Assembly: GCA_030523715.1 (NCBI GenBank)
Contig: JAUNHY010000007.1
Span: 1-50,976 of the forward strand
Length of the DNA stretch: 50,976 nucleotides
Source: Candidatus Saccharimonadota bacterium
GTDB taxonomy: Bacteria; Patescibacteriota; Saccharimonadia; Saccharimonadales; Saccharimonadaceae
Direction: 5' to 3'
Made by a program: the position numbers and the translations under genes. Positions 8,227 to 16,176 of the stretch are shown in pieces; position 1 is the stretch's first letter, and every line of letters starts with the position of its first letter. The notes under the pieces are model-generated. The model saw nothing but the letters and a program-made list of their open reading frames with translations. It did no database searches and was not told where the DNA came from.

Positions 8227-8943
8227 TTAGCGTGGACGCGTGGTGGCGACTTTGTGGGCGCGTTGTTCGATGCGGTCGTTGAGCGGTTGGAGTTTCTGAG
8301 TTTTGCCGGTTTTGTTTTCGAGGGCTTTTAGAATTAAAAAGTCTGTAACGCGAGGGTTCTTTGGCAAAATTGGCCCATGTAGATAAGTGCCAATACAGTT
8401 CTTGTATTTCACGCCTTCGGTCATATCTTCCCCATTATTTCCAGAGCCGGAAATAACAGTTCCGAAGGATTGAATATCCTCGCCGAGGTGCGTGAGACCG
8501 GAGTGGTTTTCGTATCCAACAACTTCGCCGAATTCTGGCGTGTTGATTGTGATATTTCCGATGAGGCGAGTTGGTCCGCCAATAGTTTTAATATCTAGGA
8601 TATGGGACCCCTCAATACGTTGCCCTTCACTGGTTTCGAAATAATTACCAAATAGCTGATAAAGTCCACAAATGACTAATGCTGGCGTGCCGTGTTCGAC
8701 ATAGTCTTTTAGTTGTGGTGCGATTTTTTGAAGATCTTTTTCAATTTTGCTTTGGCCGGAATCTTGGCCACCGCCGCCAAAGATAATGTCGATATCGTCC
8801 GGGATGTCGTCGCCTGGCTCATGGTGAATAATTTTAGTTTTGATGCCGCGCCATTCACAACGACGTTTGAGAGCTAGGATATTTCCATGATCGCCATAAA
8901 GGTTCATTTCTTTTGGATATAAATGAAGGATATTTATTGTCAT
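8227..8943 (-). CDS. gatD: Lipid II isoglutaminyl synthase, glutaminase subunit GatD
   Basis: A 238-residue class I glutamine amidotransferase domain of the CobB/CobQ type. The nucleophile is Cys92 in VICGLYQLFG and the histidine is His189 in GTYLHGPILPKNP, matching GatD spacing. GatD releases ammonia from glutamine for MurT, which amidates the D-Glu of the peptidoglycan stem in lipid II. Its ATG overlaps the MurT stop by 4 bases, as expected for an obligate complex. It is the last gene of a four-gene operon. Amidated stem peptides are typical of Actinobacteria and Firmicutes walls, which fits a Saccharibacteria cell that builds its own peptidoglycan. Confidence 0.93.
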   Translation of the reverse strand: MTINILHLYPKEMNLYGDHGNILALKRRCEWRGIKTKIIHHEPGDDIPDDIDIIFGGGGQDSGQSKIEKDLQKIAPQLKDYVEHGTPALVICGLYQLFGNYFETSEGQRIEGSHILDIKTIGGPTRLIGNITINTPEFGEVVGYENHSGLTHLGEDIQSFGTVISGSGNNGEDMTEGVKYKNCIGTYLHGPILPKNPRVTDFLILKALENKTGKTQKLQPLNDRIEQRAHKVATTRPR

Positions 8944-10175
8944 AGGATGCTCTTTCCTGAGATTATTTTGCGAATTTCTAGCATGGCTGTGTATGTAGCA
9001 AAGACACGTTTTGGTTTCTTGTTGGATTTCGTGAATTTATCCACTGCTACCTCAAGGTTCTCTTCAATTTTTGCTACGTGGATATTGTCATATTTTAGGC
9101 GCAAGGCCATATCACTGGCGCGGACGCCGGAAATCATCTTAACGTTTTTAAGCTTGCTAAAATCGACATTCCAAAGCCAAGAGATGTCGCGACCGTCGGC
9201 GATATTATCATTGATGGCGATCATATAATCGTGCTCGTCGTCGGCAAACGAGGCGATACTGAGTTGGAATGCGGAAGGATTTTTGACGAGTAGAATTTCG
9301 ACTTCGGCGTCATTAATATTGAAGACCTCCCCACGTCCGAAAGCGGATTCGACTTCGGCAAGATTGTCGGTCAATAGCTTTGGTTCAGCGTCTTTTAGGA
9401 TAGTTTTACATAATGCAAGTGCGCCGGCGGCGTTATAGGCATTATAGATACCTTTTAGGGTCAAATTAGTATTGTAATTCTGTCCGTCGATTTTGTAGGT
9501 AGCAGATTTTTCATGAAGTTTTTCGAGCGTGACTTTGGCTGGTTTTGTGGATACTTTTACTTCGGATTTTTCGATTAAATTATCGTCGGATGGGAATTTT
9601 TTGAGCATGGTTTCGGAAAGGCCAAAGTAGACAGGGTGCTCTGCTTTGATCTTACTAATGCGCGGATCTTCACGATTTAGTACGACTTCTTTTTTGGCGG
9701 CAGTAGCGACTTTCTGGAGTAAGTCGGCCGTATGGTCGATTTCGCCAAAACGATCAAGTTGATCACGCTGCACGTTTAATAATAGCGCGTAATTAATTGG
9801 TACAACCTCGCAGAATTTGACGGCATGTGCTTCGTCTAGCTCAAGTACAGCAATATCATAATCGAATTTGCCGTTAAGTTTTATATTTTTGAGAATGGCG
9901 GAAATGACGCCGCGAACAAAGTTACTGCCAGATTTATTCGTAAAAACTTTCAGGCCTTGTTTTTCGAGTAATTCAGTGACGATTTTAGTTGTAGTAGTCT
10001 TGCCATTGGTGCCGGATACCACGGCGACGCCATATGGCAGTTTTGAAAGAACATTTTTAACAAAATTTGGGTTAGTTCGTTCTATAACTAGACCTGGCAA
10101 GGCAGAACCGCCATTGCCGCGCAGGCGTGTGATTTTTTGGACACTTTTGCCGAGGAAGATACTTATTTTTTCCAT
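8940..10175 (-). CDS. murT: Lipid II isoglutaminyl synthase, ligase subunit MurT (no zinc ribbon)
   Basis: A 411-residue Mur-ligase-type protein. It has the ATP loop SGTNGKTTTT (54-63), RDQLDRFGE (138-145), LVKNPSAF (297-303), the catalytic ADGRDISW block (326-333) and the terminal ATYTAML of the DUF1727 domain. It activates the D-Glu carboxylate in lipid II for amidation with ammonia from GatD. Known MurT proteins carry a four-cysteine zinc ribbon in the middle domain; here that region (about 185-235) has no cysteine and no CxxC. The whole protein has only two cysteines (122 and 256). It overlaps the upstream permease gene by 13 bases and GatD by 4. Confidence 0.93.
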   Translation of the reverse strand: MEKISIFLGKSVQKITRLRGNGGSALPGLVIERTNPNFVKNVLSKLPYGVAVVSGTNGKTTTTKIVTELLEKQGLKVFTNKSGSNFVRGVISAILKNIKLNGKFDYDIAVLELDEAHAVKFCEVVPINYALLLNVQRDQLDRFGEIDHTADLLQKVATAAKKEVVLNREDPRISKIKAEHPVYFGLSETMLKKFPSDDNLIEKSEVKVSTKPAKVTLEKLHEKSATYKIDGQNYNTNLTLKGIYNAYNAAGALALCKTILKDAEPKLLTDNLAEVESAFGRGEVFNINDAEVEILLVKNPSAFQLSIASFADDEHDYMIAINDNIADGRDISWLWNVDFSKLKNVKMISGVRASDMALRLKYDNIHVAKIEENLEVAVDKFTKSNKKPKRVFATYTAMLEIRKIISGKSIL

Positions 10176-11416
10176 GTCGTGCGTGGGCTCCCGAATAATT
10201 TTTTAAAGCTTACTTTGGATGTGAAATCGATTGCGTTGCGACGGAATAAATAAGTGGCAAGTTTAGTCATTAATGCGCTGACTACGATTATGATTGCGAA
10301 TGCGACCCAAAATTCCCATTGCTGGAGCGTGCCGGATGCGCCGCGAATCATGACAGCCATCGGTGCGCTTGGCGGGAAGAAAGTTAGGAAATATGACATT
10401 GGCTGTGGCGGGGTGGTAAGACTGCCGATAAAGAATATTGGCAGGATTGTAAGGATGATAATGACGCTAGAGAAAGAGTTGGCGTCTTTGGCGGTTGGCG
10501 AGACGGCACCAATAGCAACACAGAATGAGGTGAATAGGAAATAGGAAGCGATTAAGTAAGCAGCATACTGAGTAAGACTAATAGCATCGAAAGTTAGTTC
10601 GAAATCGAAAGGAAGTGCATCATATTTAATGCCGAGCTTATATAGTACGATGATTGGAATTACTAAGACGGTCAGCTGTATGAGGCCAAGCACCATTAAT
10701 GAGACGATTTTGCCAACAATAAGATTAGTCGGGTTAATGCTGGTTAATACTAATTCGCTGATGCGGTTTTCTTTTTCTTCGGTCATGGCAGCGATGATGC
10801 GATTGCCGAGAACTACAATGAGAAGGTAAAAAAGAATTAACGCAAGGACCGGCGCGACAACATCGCTAACGATTTCCTGAAAATCTACCTCGTGGTCGTC
10901 CGCGTTGTCATAGGTGGTGGTATTCATTTCGACGGCGCCAGTGATAATAACGAAGTCGATTGGTGAGACATTTTCGGTAGCGCTAGTCGTTAGCAGCGTG
11001 CGAATTGGTGCAGAATAGTCGCTAAAGAGAGAGGTGCTTTCTGGCTTGGTATATATTTCGACGCTAGGATTTTCGGCGAAATTGGCCGGAATGTAGTAGA
11101 AGACATCGATTTGGTGGTTTTTAACATCGGTAATACCGGATTCTTTATCGTCGTACTTGATAAGTTCTTGCTCTTCTTCGTTAGCATTGACGAACTTGGT
11201 GATTTTAAGGTATTCTGCTTCGTCATAAAGACCGAGCGTCATCTCGGTAGTGTCGGTACCCCCTTCGAGACTCTCGCCGGCTTCATAGCCAGCGAGTGCG
11301 GCGATTCCAATATAGGCGCCAAGTAGTACTGGGACTAAAATTGCGGCAGCCCAAAAACTTGGTTTCTTGAGGTTGCGCATTACTTCAAAACGGATAACTT
11401 CCCAAGTCTTTTTCAT
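10163..11416 (-). CDS. ABC-2 type exporter permease (NatB-like)
   Basis: A 417-residue membrane protein: one N-terminal membrane segment (about 20-42), a large extracytoplasmic domain (about 45-180), then five to six C-terminal segments. The AAMTEEKENRISELVLTS motif before the membrane block is typical of ABC-2/NatB sodium or drug exporter permeases. It overlaps the ATPase gene by 4 bases upstream and murT by 13 bases downstream. The substrate is unknown. Being in one operon with MurT-GatD suggests an envelope-stress or peptidoglycan link, but that is inference. Confidence 0.88.
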   Translation of the reverse strand: MKKTWEVIRFEVMRNLKKPSFWAAAILVPVLLGAYIGIAALAGYEAGESLEGGTDTTEMTLGLYDEAEYLKITKFVNANEEEQELIKYDDKESGITDVKNHQIDVFYYIPANFAENPSVEIYTKPESTSLFSDYSAPIRTLLTTSATENVSPIDFVIITGAVEMNTTTYDNADDHEVDFQEIVSDVVAPVLALILFYLLIVVLGNRIIAAMTEEKENRISELVLTSINPTNLIVGKIVSLMVLGLIQLTVLVIPIIVLYKLGIKYDALPFDFELTFDAISLTQYAAYLIASYFLFTSFCVAIGAVSPTAKDANSFSSVIIILTILPIFFIGSLTTPPQPMSYFLTFFPPSAPMAVMIRGASGTLQQWEFWVAFAIIIVVSALMTKLATYLFRRNAIDFTSKVSFKKLFGSPRTTWKK

Positions 11417-12156
11417 TCTGCGTCCTCCTCTTTTTCGCCGTAAACTTCAACGAAAATTTCGTCGAGTGATTTGAAGCGATATTTTTTACGGACATCCGTA
11501 ACGGTGCCGTAAGCCTTGGCGACGCCGTCTTTAAGTAATAGGATGTGGTCGCAAAGTTTCTGAACTTCGTCCATGTAATGGGTGATAAGAATAATTGTGC
11601 TACCCTTTTGGTGTAGTTCTTCGATAATTTCCATAAGTAACTTACGGTTGACTGGATCAAAACCCTTGGTTGGCTCATCTAGAATTAAGAGTTCTGGGTC
11701 GTTCATGACGGTAATACCAAGCTGAACCTTTTGCTGCATGCCTTGTGAAAGCTTACTAATTTTCGTTTTGGCGTGCTCTTCTAGTCCGACGCGCTTTAGG
11801 TAATTTAGGCTCCATTCTTTTGGATTTTTTAATCCCTTTAGACGGCCGAAATATACCATTGTATCGATGACGCTTTCTTTTTTGTAAAGGCCACGTTCTT
11901 CTGGGAGATAGCCGACGCGGATATTGTCGCTTGGGGCAAATTTCTTACCATTTATGAGAAGTTTACCGGAAGTGGCTTCGTAAAGACCAAGGAGTGCGCG
12001 AATAGTGGTTGTTTTGCCGCAACCATTACTGCCAAGGAGACCAAAAGTTTCGCCTTGCTTTACCTCGAATGAAAGGTCTTTTATGACGGTTTTGTCTGCG
12101 AAGACCATTTTGAAGTGTTTTACTTCAATTATATTTGGCGCAGTTTTATTTATCAT
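11413..12156 (-). CDS. ABC transporter ATP-binding protein (NatA-like)
   Basis: A 247-residue ATPase with Walker A GSNGCGKTT (42-50), Q-loop region GYLPEERGLY, signature LSQGM (136-140), Walker B LLILDEP (156-162) and the switch histidine in ILITHYMDE. The YLPEERGLY block is shared with NatA-type exporters. It is the first gene of the operon ATPase-permease-murT-gatD. A TAAAAT lies 9 bases upstream of the ATG on the minus strand, compatible with a very short leader. It pairs with the permease at 10163-11416. Confidence 0.93.
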   Translation of the reverse strand: MINKTAPNIIEVKHFKMVFADKTVIKDLSFEVKQGETFGLLGSNGCGKTTTIRALLGLYEATSGKLLINGKKFAPSDNIRVGYLPEERGLYKKESVIDTMVYFGRLKGLKNPKEWSLNYLKRVGLEEHAKTKISKLSQGMQQKVQLGITVMNDPELLILDEPTKGFDPVNRKLLMEIIEELHQKGSTIILITHYMDEVQKLCDHILLLKDGVAKAYGTVTDVRKKYRFKSLDEIFVEVYGEKEEDAE

Positions 12157-12246
12157 ACTGCCAATATTTTACCATTTTACAGATAGATTGTAGAGAGTTT
12201 ATATAAAAAGATTAGGCTCGTGCTTTTTCGGTTTTTGGCTTTTGGC

Positions 12247-12252
12247 TATGAT
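12247..12252 (+). promoter_or_regulatory. Leaderless -10 element deciding the cutinase start
   Basis: TATGAT ends exactly 6 bases before the ATG at 12259, the spacing seen throughout the window. The alternative upstream start at 12220 would lie before this promoter and would bury the signal peptide. Confidence 0.7.
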
Positions 12253-12258
12253 GGGCGC

Positions 12259-13779
12259 ATGAAAAGATTTTTGAAGTTATTATTTAGCATTTTATTCTGT
12301 TTATTGGGCGCAAATTGTTGCTTCGCGGAACTAGTGCCGATTGATGGTAGCGACAATAGTATGGATAATGGCGCGGGGGCTGGCGAATTGACGGGCTGTG
12401 CGGACATAGAGTTCATTTTTGCCCGTGGCTCGGGTGCGGAATATATGAATAGCGACATGTGGTTTAAATATGAGTCAGAAATGTCGAAATTGGCGCGCAG
12501 ATATAATTATTCTTTTCGGATAACGGATGTTGACTATCCGGCGGTTTCAATTATTGATCCAATTACGAATGCGGTCGGTGCTTACATATCGGCGGGAAAG
12601 TATTATGAGTTTGGTCGAAGTGTGCGTGCGGGTGTAGATTCGTTGCGTGATTATTATAATGAAGTGGCGCGTCAGTGCCCAGATTCGTTATGGGTCTTGG
12701 CGGGGTATTCGCAGGGGTCGATGGTGGTGGCGCAAGCGGTTACTTCTTTTCGATACGATAAGGTTGTTTATATCGCCTTATTTACGGATCCGCAATTGTA
12801 TTTGCCGGAAGGTGCGGGTTTGTTTCCAGATGCATGCAGTGGCGACAATTTATCAGAATATCGAGTATATGTGCCGGTTTGCCGCACGCATAAAGGGCGG
12901 CTAGGTGCGCGTAATCCGTATCAATATGGGGGGTTGGCTGGAAAATATGGTTTATGGTGTGGTCGCGATGATTATATTTGCGGAAGTACAAACGTGCCGT
13001 GGCTAATTTCTGGACATACGAAGTATGTCGAAAGAATCCCGCAACTTACTAGTATTTTGAAGAAACAATTGGCGCGAAATGTGGCACCGGTGGCGGTTAC
13101 GCGTAGCGTGGAAACTGGCGATGTGGTGGCATTACTGTCGCTCGACGAATACTATGCGCATCCTGGAGAAGAAATAAGATTTGATGCGTCGCATAGTTTT
13201 AGCTTGGATGCGGAGATTGTGAACTATGAGTGGAGTTTAGACAATGAAGGGTGGTGGTCTGATTCGGCCGTGATTACTTATAGTTTTGATGTGGAAGGTT
13301 ATCATAAGTTGAAACTTCGCGTGACGGACTTTTTGGGCGAAAGTGCGGAGACGCAAGCGGATGTTTGGGTAGTCGTAGATGATGTAGTGTTCTATGAACT
13401 GCCAGCACCAACGGAAGTAACGGCGCGAAGAGAAGGCGCCGAGGTGGCATTGGAGTGGGATTCGCATCCGAACTCCGCGTATTATATGTTCATAAGGATA
13501 AATGGCTATGATTTGGGCTATGTCGACGCTAGTCAAAACCACGTTAGATTGACGGACTTAGAATTTAGTGAAGAATTAGTGGTTTCCGTGGCCTGGTCGA
13601 CTGGCAAAATGAATCTGAGTGAATTTACGGATTTAGAGATCAATGCGGATGATGACTCTAGTGGAGATACGGTGGATATAGAAGCGCCGAATACTGGTAT
13701 TACATTCGCAGATGGTATATTACCGAGTTTTGCGATTATAACCTGCCTGGGGCTAGTGCGACGGATAATGTGGGCATAA
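12259..13779 (+). CDS. Secreted cutinase-family esterase with PKD and FN3-like domains and a sorting-like tail
   Basis: A 506-residue exported protein. Residues 1-23 are a signal peptide. Residues 46-280 match the cutinase family: CADIEFIFARGSG, nucleophile Ser151 in GYSQGS, Asp237/238 between two cysteines (WCGRDDYIC), and His253 in SGHTKY. A PKD domain follows (about 290-380, with FDASHS, YEWSLD and VTDFLG), then a beta-rich FN3-like segment. The tail has PNTG (477-480), a hydrophobic stretch and RR near the end, like a sortase-type signal. Cutinase-like esterases of this type are typical of mycolic-acid Actinobacteria, which include known Saccharibacteria hosts, so transfer from a host and action on host lipids are plausible inferences. 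Confidence 0.85.
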   Translation: MKRFLKLLFSILFCLLGANCCFAELVPIDGSDNSMDNGAGAGELTGCADIEFIFARGSGAEYMNSDMWFKYESEMSKLARRYNYSFRITDVDYPAVSIIDPITNAVGAYISAGKYYEFGRSVRAGVDSLRDYYNEVARQCPDSLWVLAGYSQGSMVVAQAVTSFRYDKVVYIALFTDPQLYLPEGAGLFPDACSGDNLSEYRVYVPVCRTHKGRLGARNPYQYGGLAGKYGLWCGRDDYICGSTNVPWLISGHTKYVERIPQLTSILKKQLARNVAPVAVTRSVETGDVVALLSLDEYYAHPGEEIRFDASHSFSLDAEIVNYEWSLDNEGWWSDSAVITYSFDVEGYHKLKLRVTDFLGESAETQADVWVVVDDVVFYELPAPTEVTARREGAEVALEWDSHPNSAYYMFIRINGYDLGYVDASQNHVRLTDLEFSEELVVSVAWSTGKMNLSEFTDLEINADDDSSGDTVDIEAPNTGITFADGILPSFAIITCLGLVRRIMWA

Positions 13780-13781
13780 AA

Positions 13782-13811
13782 AATCTGCCGCATACGCGAC
13801 AGACTCTTTAA
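13782..13811 (-). terminator. Rho-independent terminator of the 87-aa gene
   Basis: On the minus strand, a stem AGTCTGTCGC / GCGGCAGATT with a GTAT loop, closed by wobble pairs, followed by a T-tract. It lies just downstream of the 13822 stop and also between convergent genes. Confidence 0.75.
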
Positions 13812-13821
13812 GCGAGGTCCG

Positions 13822-14085
13822 CTAGGCCTCGAATAATGTCCAGGCCAAGGACTTGGTGTCGAACTCGAGTGTGCACTCGCGACGACCAATGGCGCATTTA
13901 AAGATATGTTTGGCGGTGTCGCCAATAAACTTAATGCGCTCGGAGAGAGTTTCGGTAATTTCTACCTCGTCTTCTCCTCCCTTGCGGAAGTATAGCGGTT
14001 GGCATGGGATACGGCTGTAATTGAACAGCGCCATGACCTCTACTTTCTCGCCTTTTTGAGCTGGATTGTTAATATTGTTTTTCAT
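13822..14085 (-). CDS. Small protein of unknown function, 87 aa
   Basis: I do not recognise it. The protein is soluble, charged and has three cysteines (CQPLYF, FKCAIG, RRECTLEF), with a predicted beta-alpha-beta look but no motif. AAGGAGT lies 5 bases before ATG, a strong ribosome site. The gene stands alone with its own terminator. Upstream is a 380-base region with a full promoter at 14469-14497 and tandem stem-loops at 14358-14451, so its mRNA may have a long structured leader. A second candidate -10 (TATAAT, minus strand, 14235-14230) would give a leader of about 140 bases. Base composition is GC-richer than the flanking genes. Confidence 0.65.
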   Translation of the reverse strand: MKNNINNPAQKGEKVEVMALFNYSRIPCQPLYFRKGGEDEVEITETLSERIKFIGDTAKHIFKCAIGRRECTLEFDTKSLAWTLFEA

Positions 14086-14357
14086 AAATTACTCCTTGGA
14101 ATTTGTTAAATTTTTGGGAGTCATTTATGTGAGCCATGAATTTCGGCTCGGTGCCACCCATACAATGACGAATATGGATGACGGCGTATACTCCGACAAT
14201 CAGTGACCGAAGTGTGATGTCGTACTTTCATTATAGGTGGCCGATTTTGCTTATGGTAGTCTTGAAATGCAAGATTTTTTTCAGCGAAATAGTGTGTATA
14301 TCTCTGTTATGCCTGTGTAAAAGTCTGTGGAAAACTGTGTTTGAGAAGTGGATTAGA

Positions 14358-14451
14358 AACGGAAATGCATCGCTTGGTAGCGATGCATCTGCGTTTAAGT
14401 TTGTGGTTTAACGGAGATGAATCGCTTGGTAGCGACGCACCTGCGTCCTAG
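14358..14451 (-). ncRNA. Tandem stem-loop RNA element in the leader of the 87-aa gene
   Basis: Two imperfect copies (14358-14399 and 14410-14451, period 52, 7 differences in 42 positions as I count them). Each copy forms a hairpin: a 10-bp stem ATGCATCGCT / AGCGATGCAT around an ACCA loop, extended by an outer AACG/CGTT stem across an internal loop. The second copy keeps most pairs through G-U changes. It lies directly downstream of the promoter at 14469-14497. It could be a leader regulator, a protein-binding RNA or a separate short RNA; I know of no matching class. Confidence 0.55.
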
Positions 14452-14468
14452 ACAACCTCAATAATTAC

Positions 14469-14497
14469 ATTGTAGCATACTCTTGCTAAAAAGTCAA
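14469..14497 (-). promoter_or_regulatory. Sigma70-type promoter upstream of the structured leader
   Basis: Minus strand: TTGACT (14497-14492), 17-bp spacer, TACAAT (14474-14469) with TGC in front. It shares the TTGACTTTTT start and the A-GT-TGC end of the spacer with the promoters at 3749, 24311 and 47484. Confidence 0.8.
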
Positions 14498-14517
14498 TAG
14501 TATTTTGTAAAAATATG

Positions 14518-15534
14518 CTAAAATGGCTTAATTTCGGGCAGAAATACGTAAAAATCCATGTCGTAGGCCATATTTTTCTCAATGGCCTTGGCGGCGATTT
14601 TGCATTGTTTCGAGATGCGTTCCCCTCTATAGAGCGGGTTAATATAACGGATTTTGGCTGGATGATTGACGAAATATACTCCTTTTGGCTCGGTCTTTGA
14701 TCTTTGAAGTTTCTTTGCTTTGCGCCAGGTATCAAATGTTTTGCCGTATTTGGATTTTTCAATACTTTTAATAATTTCGGCTTCCGATTTTTCATAGAGA
14801 TCTTTTACGCTGATGTCGCCATCCTCGGACATTTTGCGAAGGATATCTGCAATAAGTTGCATCGAATAGCGCGTTCTTTCGTCACGATAAATCACAGATA
14901 GTTTGCTAGTCAACTTAACAAGCTCGCGAGCGTGCGTTTTTGTCCTGAAACCAAGCTCGGTTTCTCCTTCTGGGTTCTGCTGGACTTCGATGTCTCGATA
15001 TATGTTTCCAATTTGCTCGAGGGTTTTGAGTGGGTAGACAAAAGCTGGATTTGACAGTGAATATTCTAATCGGTCAGCCGATAATTGCGGCGTGTCGTTG
15101 TCGGCGATTGGATACAGATGATAATTGTCTACTTCGGGGACTTTTATTCCGTCGCGTTGCAATAATTTCATAATTTCTGGAGAATCTTCGATCATTTTTG
15201 TTGTTAGTTCCTCGGTGCTCTCCTGGGTCATATAATCGCCGTTCATAAAGTCGACGCAATGTTTAAAGGCTGGCGTGGCGATATCGTGGAAGAGGCCGGC
15301 GAGAGCTTGCTTTTTGTCGTGCGTGAAGTTCCAGACGATGAGCGCAACGCCAATAGAATGATCGAGGCTAGTATAGAAACCGCTATCTGGAAAAAGGTCG
15401 GTATAAATAGTGCCGCAAGTAATGCTAATGCCAGCTTGTTTTTGCATGGCTGGAGTTTGGATATATTCGTCAAGCCATTCTGGATAATTTGGGCAAAGGA
15501 TTTCGTAGTAATTGCGATATTTTGTTTTTACCAT
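14518..15534 (-). CDS. HD-domain phosphohydrolase, 338 aa
   Basis: The protein has the HD metal motifs: His59 in TSLDHSIG, His83-Asp84 in GLFHDIATP, a conserved AFKH histidine soon after, and an Asp in SADRLEYS. This is the layout of dNTPase or nucleotidase-type HD hydrolases. The ATG lies within the end of ung (7-base overlap) behind GGAGGAAATTAA, so it is translated as the last gene of the tdk-tmk-ung operon. The context suggests a role in nucleotide pools, possibly dNTP hydrolysis, but substrate residues cannot be read here. Confidence 0.78.
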   Translation of the reverse strand: MVKTKYRNYYEILCPNYPEWLDEYIQTPAMQKQAGISITCGTIYTDLFPDSGFYTSLDHSIGVALIVWNFTHDKKQALAGLFHDIATPAFKHCVDFMNGDYMTQESTEELTTKMIEDSPEIMKLLQRDGIKVPEVDNYHLYPIADNDTPQLSADRLEYSLSNPAFVYPLKTLEQIGNIYRDIEVQQNPEGETELGFRTKTHARELVKLTSKLSVIYRDERTRYSMQLIADILRKMSEDGDISVKDLYEKSEAEIIKSIEKSKYGKTFDTWRKAKKLQRSKTEPKGVYFVNHPAKIRYINPLYRGERISKQCKIAAKAIEKNMAYDMDFYVFLPEIKPF

Positions 15535-16175
15535 TTAATTTCCTCCATTCCCCACTCTTTTAATTTGTCGTTACATTTGCTAAAAGGTTTTGAGCCAAAA
15601 AAGCCGTTATATGCTGAAAGTGGCGAAGGGTGCGCTGATTCGATGATGTAATGTTTTGTTTGGTCAATCATAGCTTTTTTGCTGCGCGCGTCTCTGCCCC
15701 AAAGAATAAAAACAAGATGCGGCCGATTCTCATTTAGATATTTAATGATGTGTTCGGTAAAAATTTCCCAACCTTTGCCACGATGACTGCCGGCCATATG
15801 GGCTTCAACCGTGAGCGTGTTGTTGAGAAGCATGACGCCCTGTTTGGCCCAGCGGGTAAGATCGCCGTTGTTCGGGATTGGCGCACCGACGTCGTCGTGG
15901 ATTTCTTTGAAAATATTTTGAAGCGATGGCGGTATTTGGACACCTTGGTGGACGGAAAATGCGAGGCCGTTCGCTTGGCGCGGCCCATGATATGGGTCTT
16001 GGCCAATAATCACGACTTTAATGTCGTTTAGGTCGGTCGTAAATGCCGAAAAAACCTGTTGTTTAGGCGGATAAATGGTTTTGGTTTCGTAGGCAGTGTG
16101 TAGAAACTCGGAAAGCTCTTTGAAATATGGTTGATTGAACTCGGATTGGAGGATAGGCTTCCAGGATTCGTGCAT
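15528..16175 (-). CDS. ung: Uracil-DNA glycosylase, family 1
   Basis: A 215-residue family 1 UDG. The water-activating loop GQDPYH is at 58-63 (Asp60), the substrate-binding FSV and PPSL segments follow, and the DNA-intercalating HPSPLSA loop is at 182-188 (His182). It removes uracil from DNA to start base-excision repair. A GGAG ribosome site lies 8 bases upstream and the gene starts 1 base after the tmk stop. Its grouping with thymidine-nucleotide salvage genes makes sense, because low dTTP raises uracil incorporation. Confidence 0.96.
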   Translation of the reverse strand: MHESWKPILQSEFNQPYFKELSEFLHTAYETKTIYPPKQQVFSAFTTDLNDIKVVIIGQDPYHGPRQANGLAFSVHQGVQIPPSLQNIFKEIHDDVGAPIPNNGDLTRWAKQGVMLLNNTLTVEAHMAGSHRGKGWEIFTEHIIKYLNENRPHLVFILWGRDARSKKAMIDQTKHYIIESAHPSPLSAYNGFFGSKPFSKCNDKLKEWGMEEIKW

Positions 16176-16176
16176 T

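Larger units (their letters stand above)
14086..14517. other. 432-base intergenic region: promoter, tandem stem-loops, DnaA-box-like sites
   Basis: No credible gene is seen. It holds, in minus-strand order, the promoter at 14497-14469, two 52-base-spaced stem-loops (14451-14358), two DnaA-box-like nonamers (14314-14322 and 14326-14334), a candidate second -10 (14235-14230) and a GAGCC/GGCTC hairpin near 14130-14150 close to the gene at 13822-14085. Confidence 0.6.

Noticed and set aside
14178-14411. A 77-codon plus-strand ORF in the intergenic region
   Set aside because: It has no ribosome site or -10 at the right spacing and runs through the stem-loop repeats.
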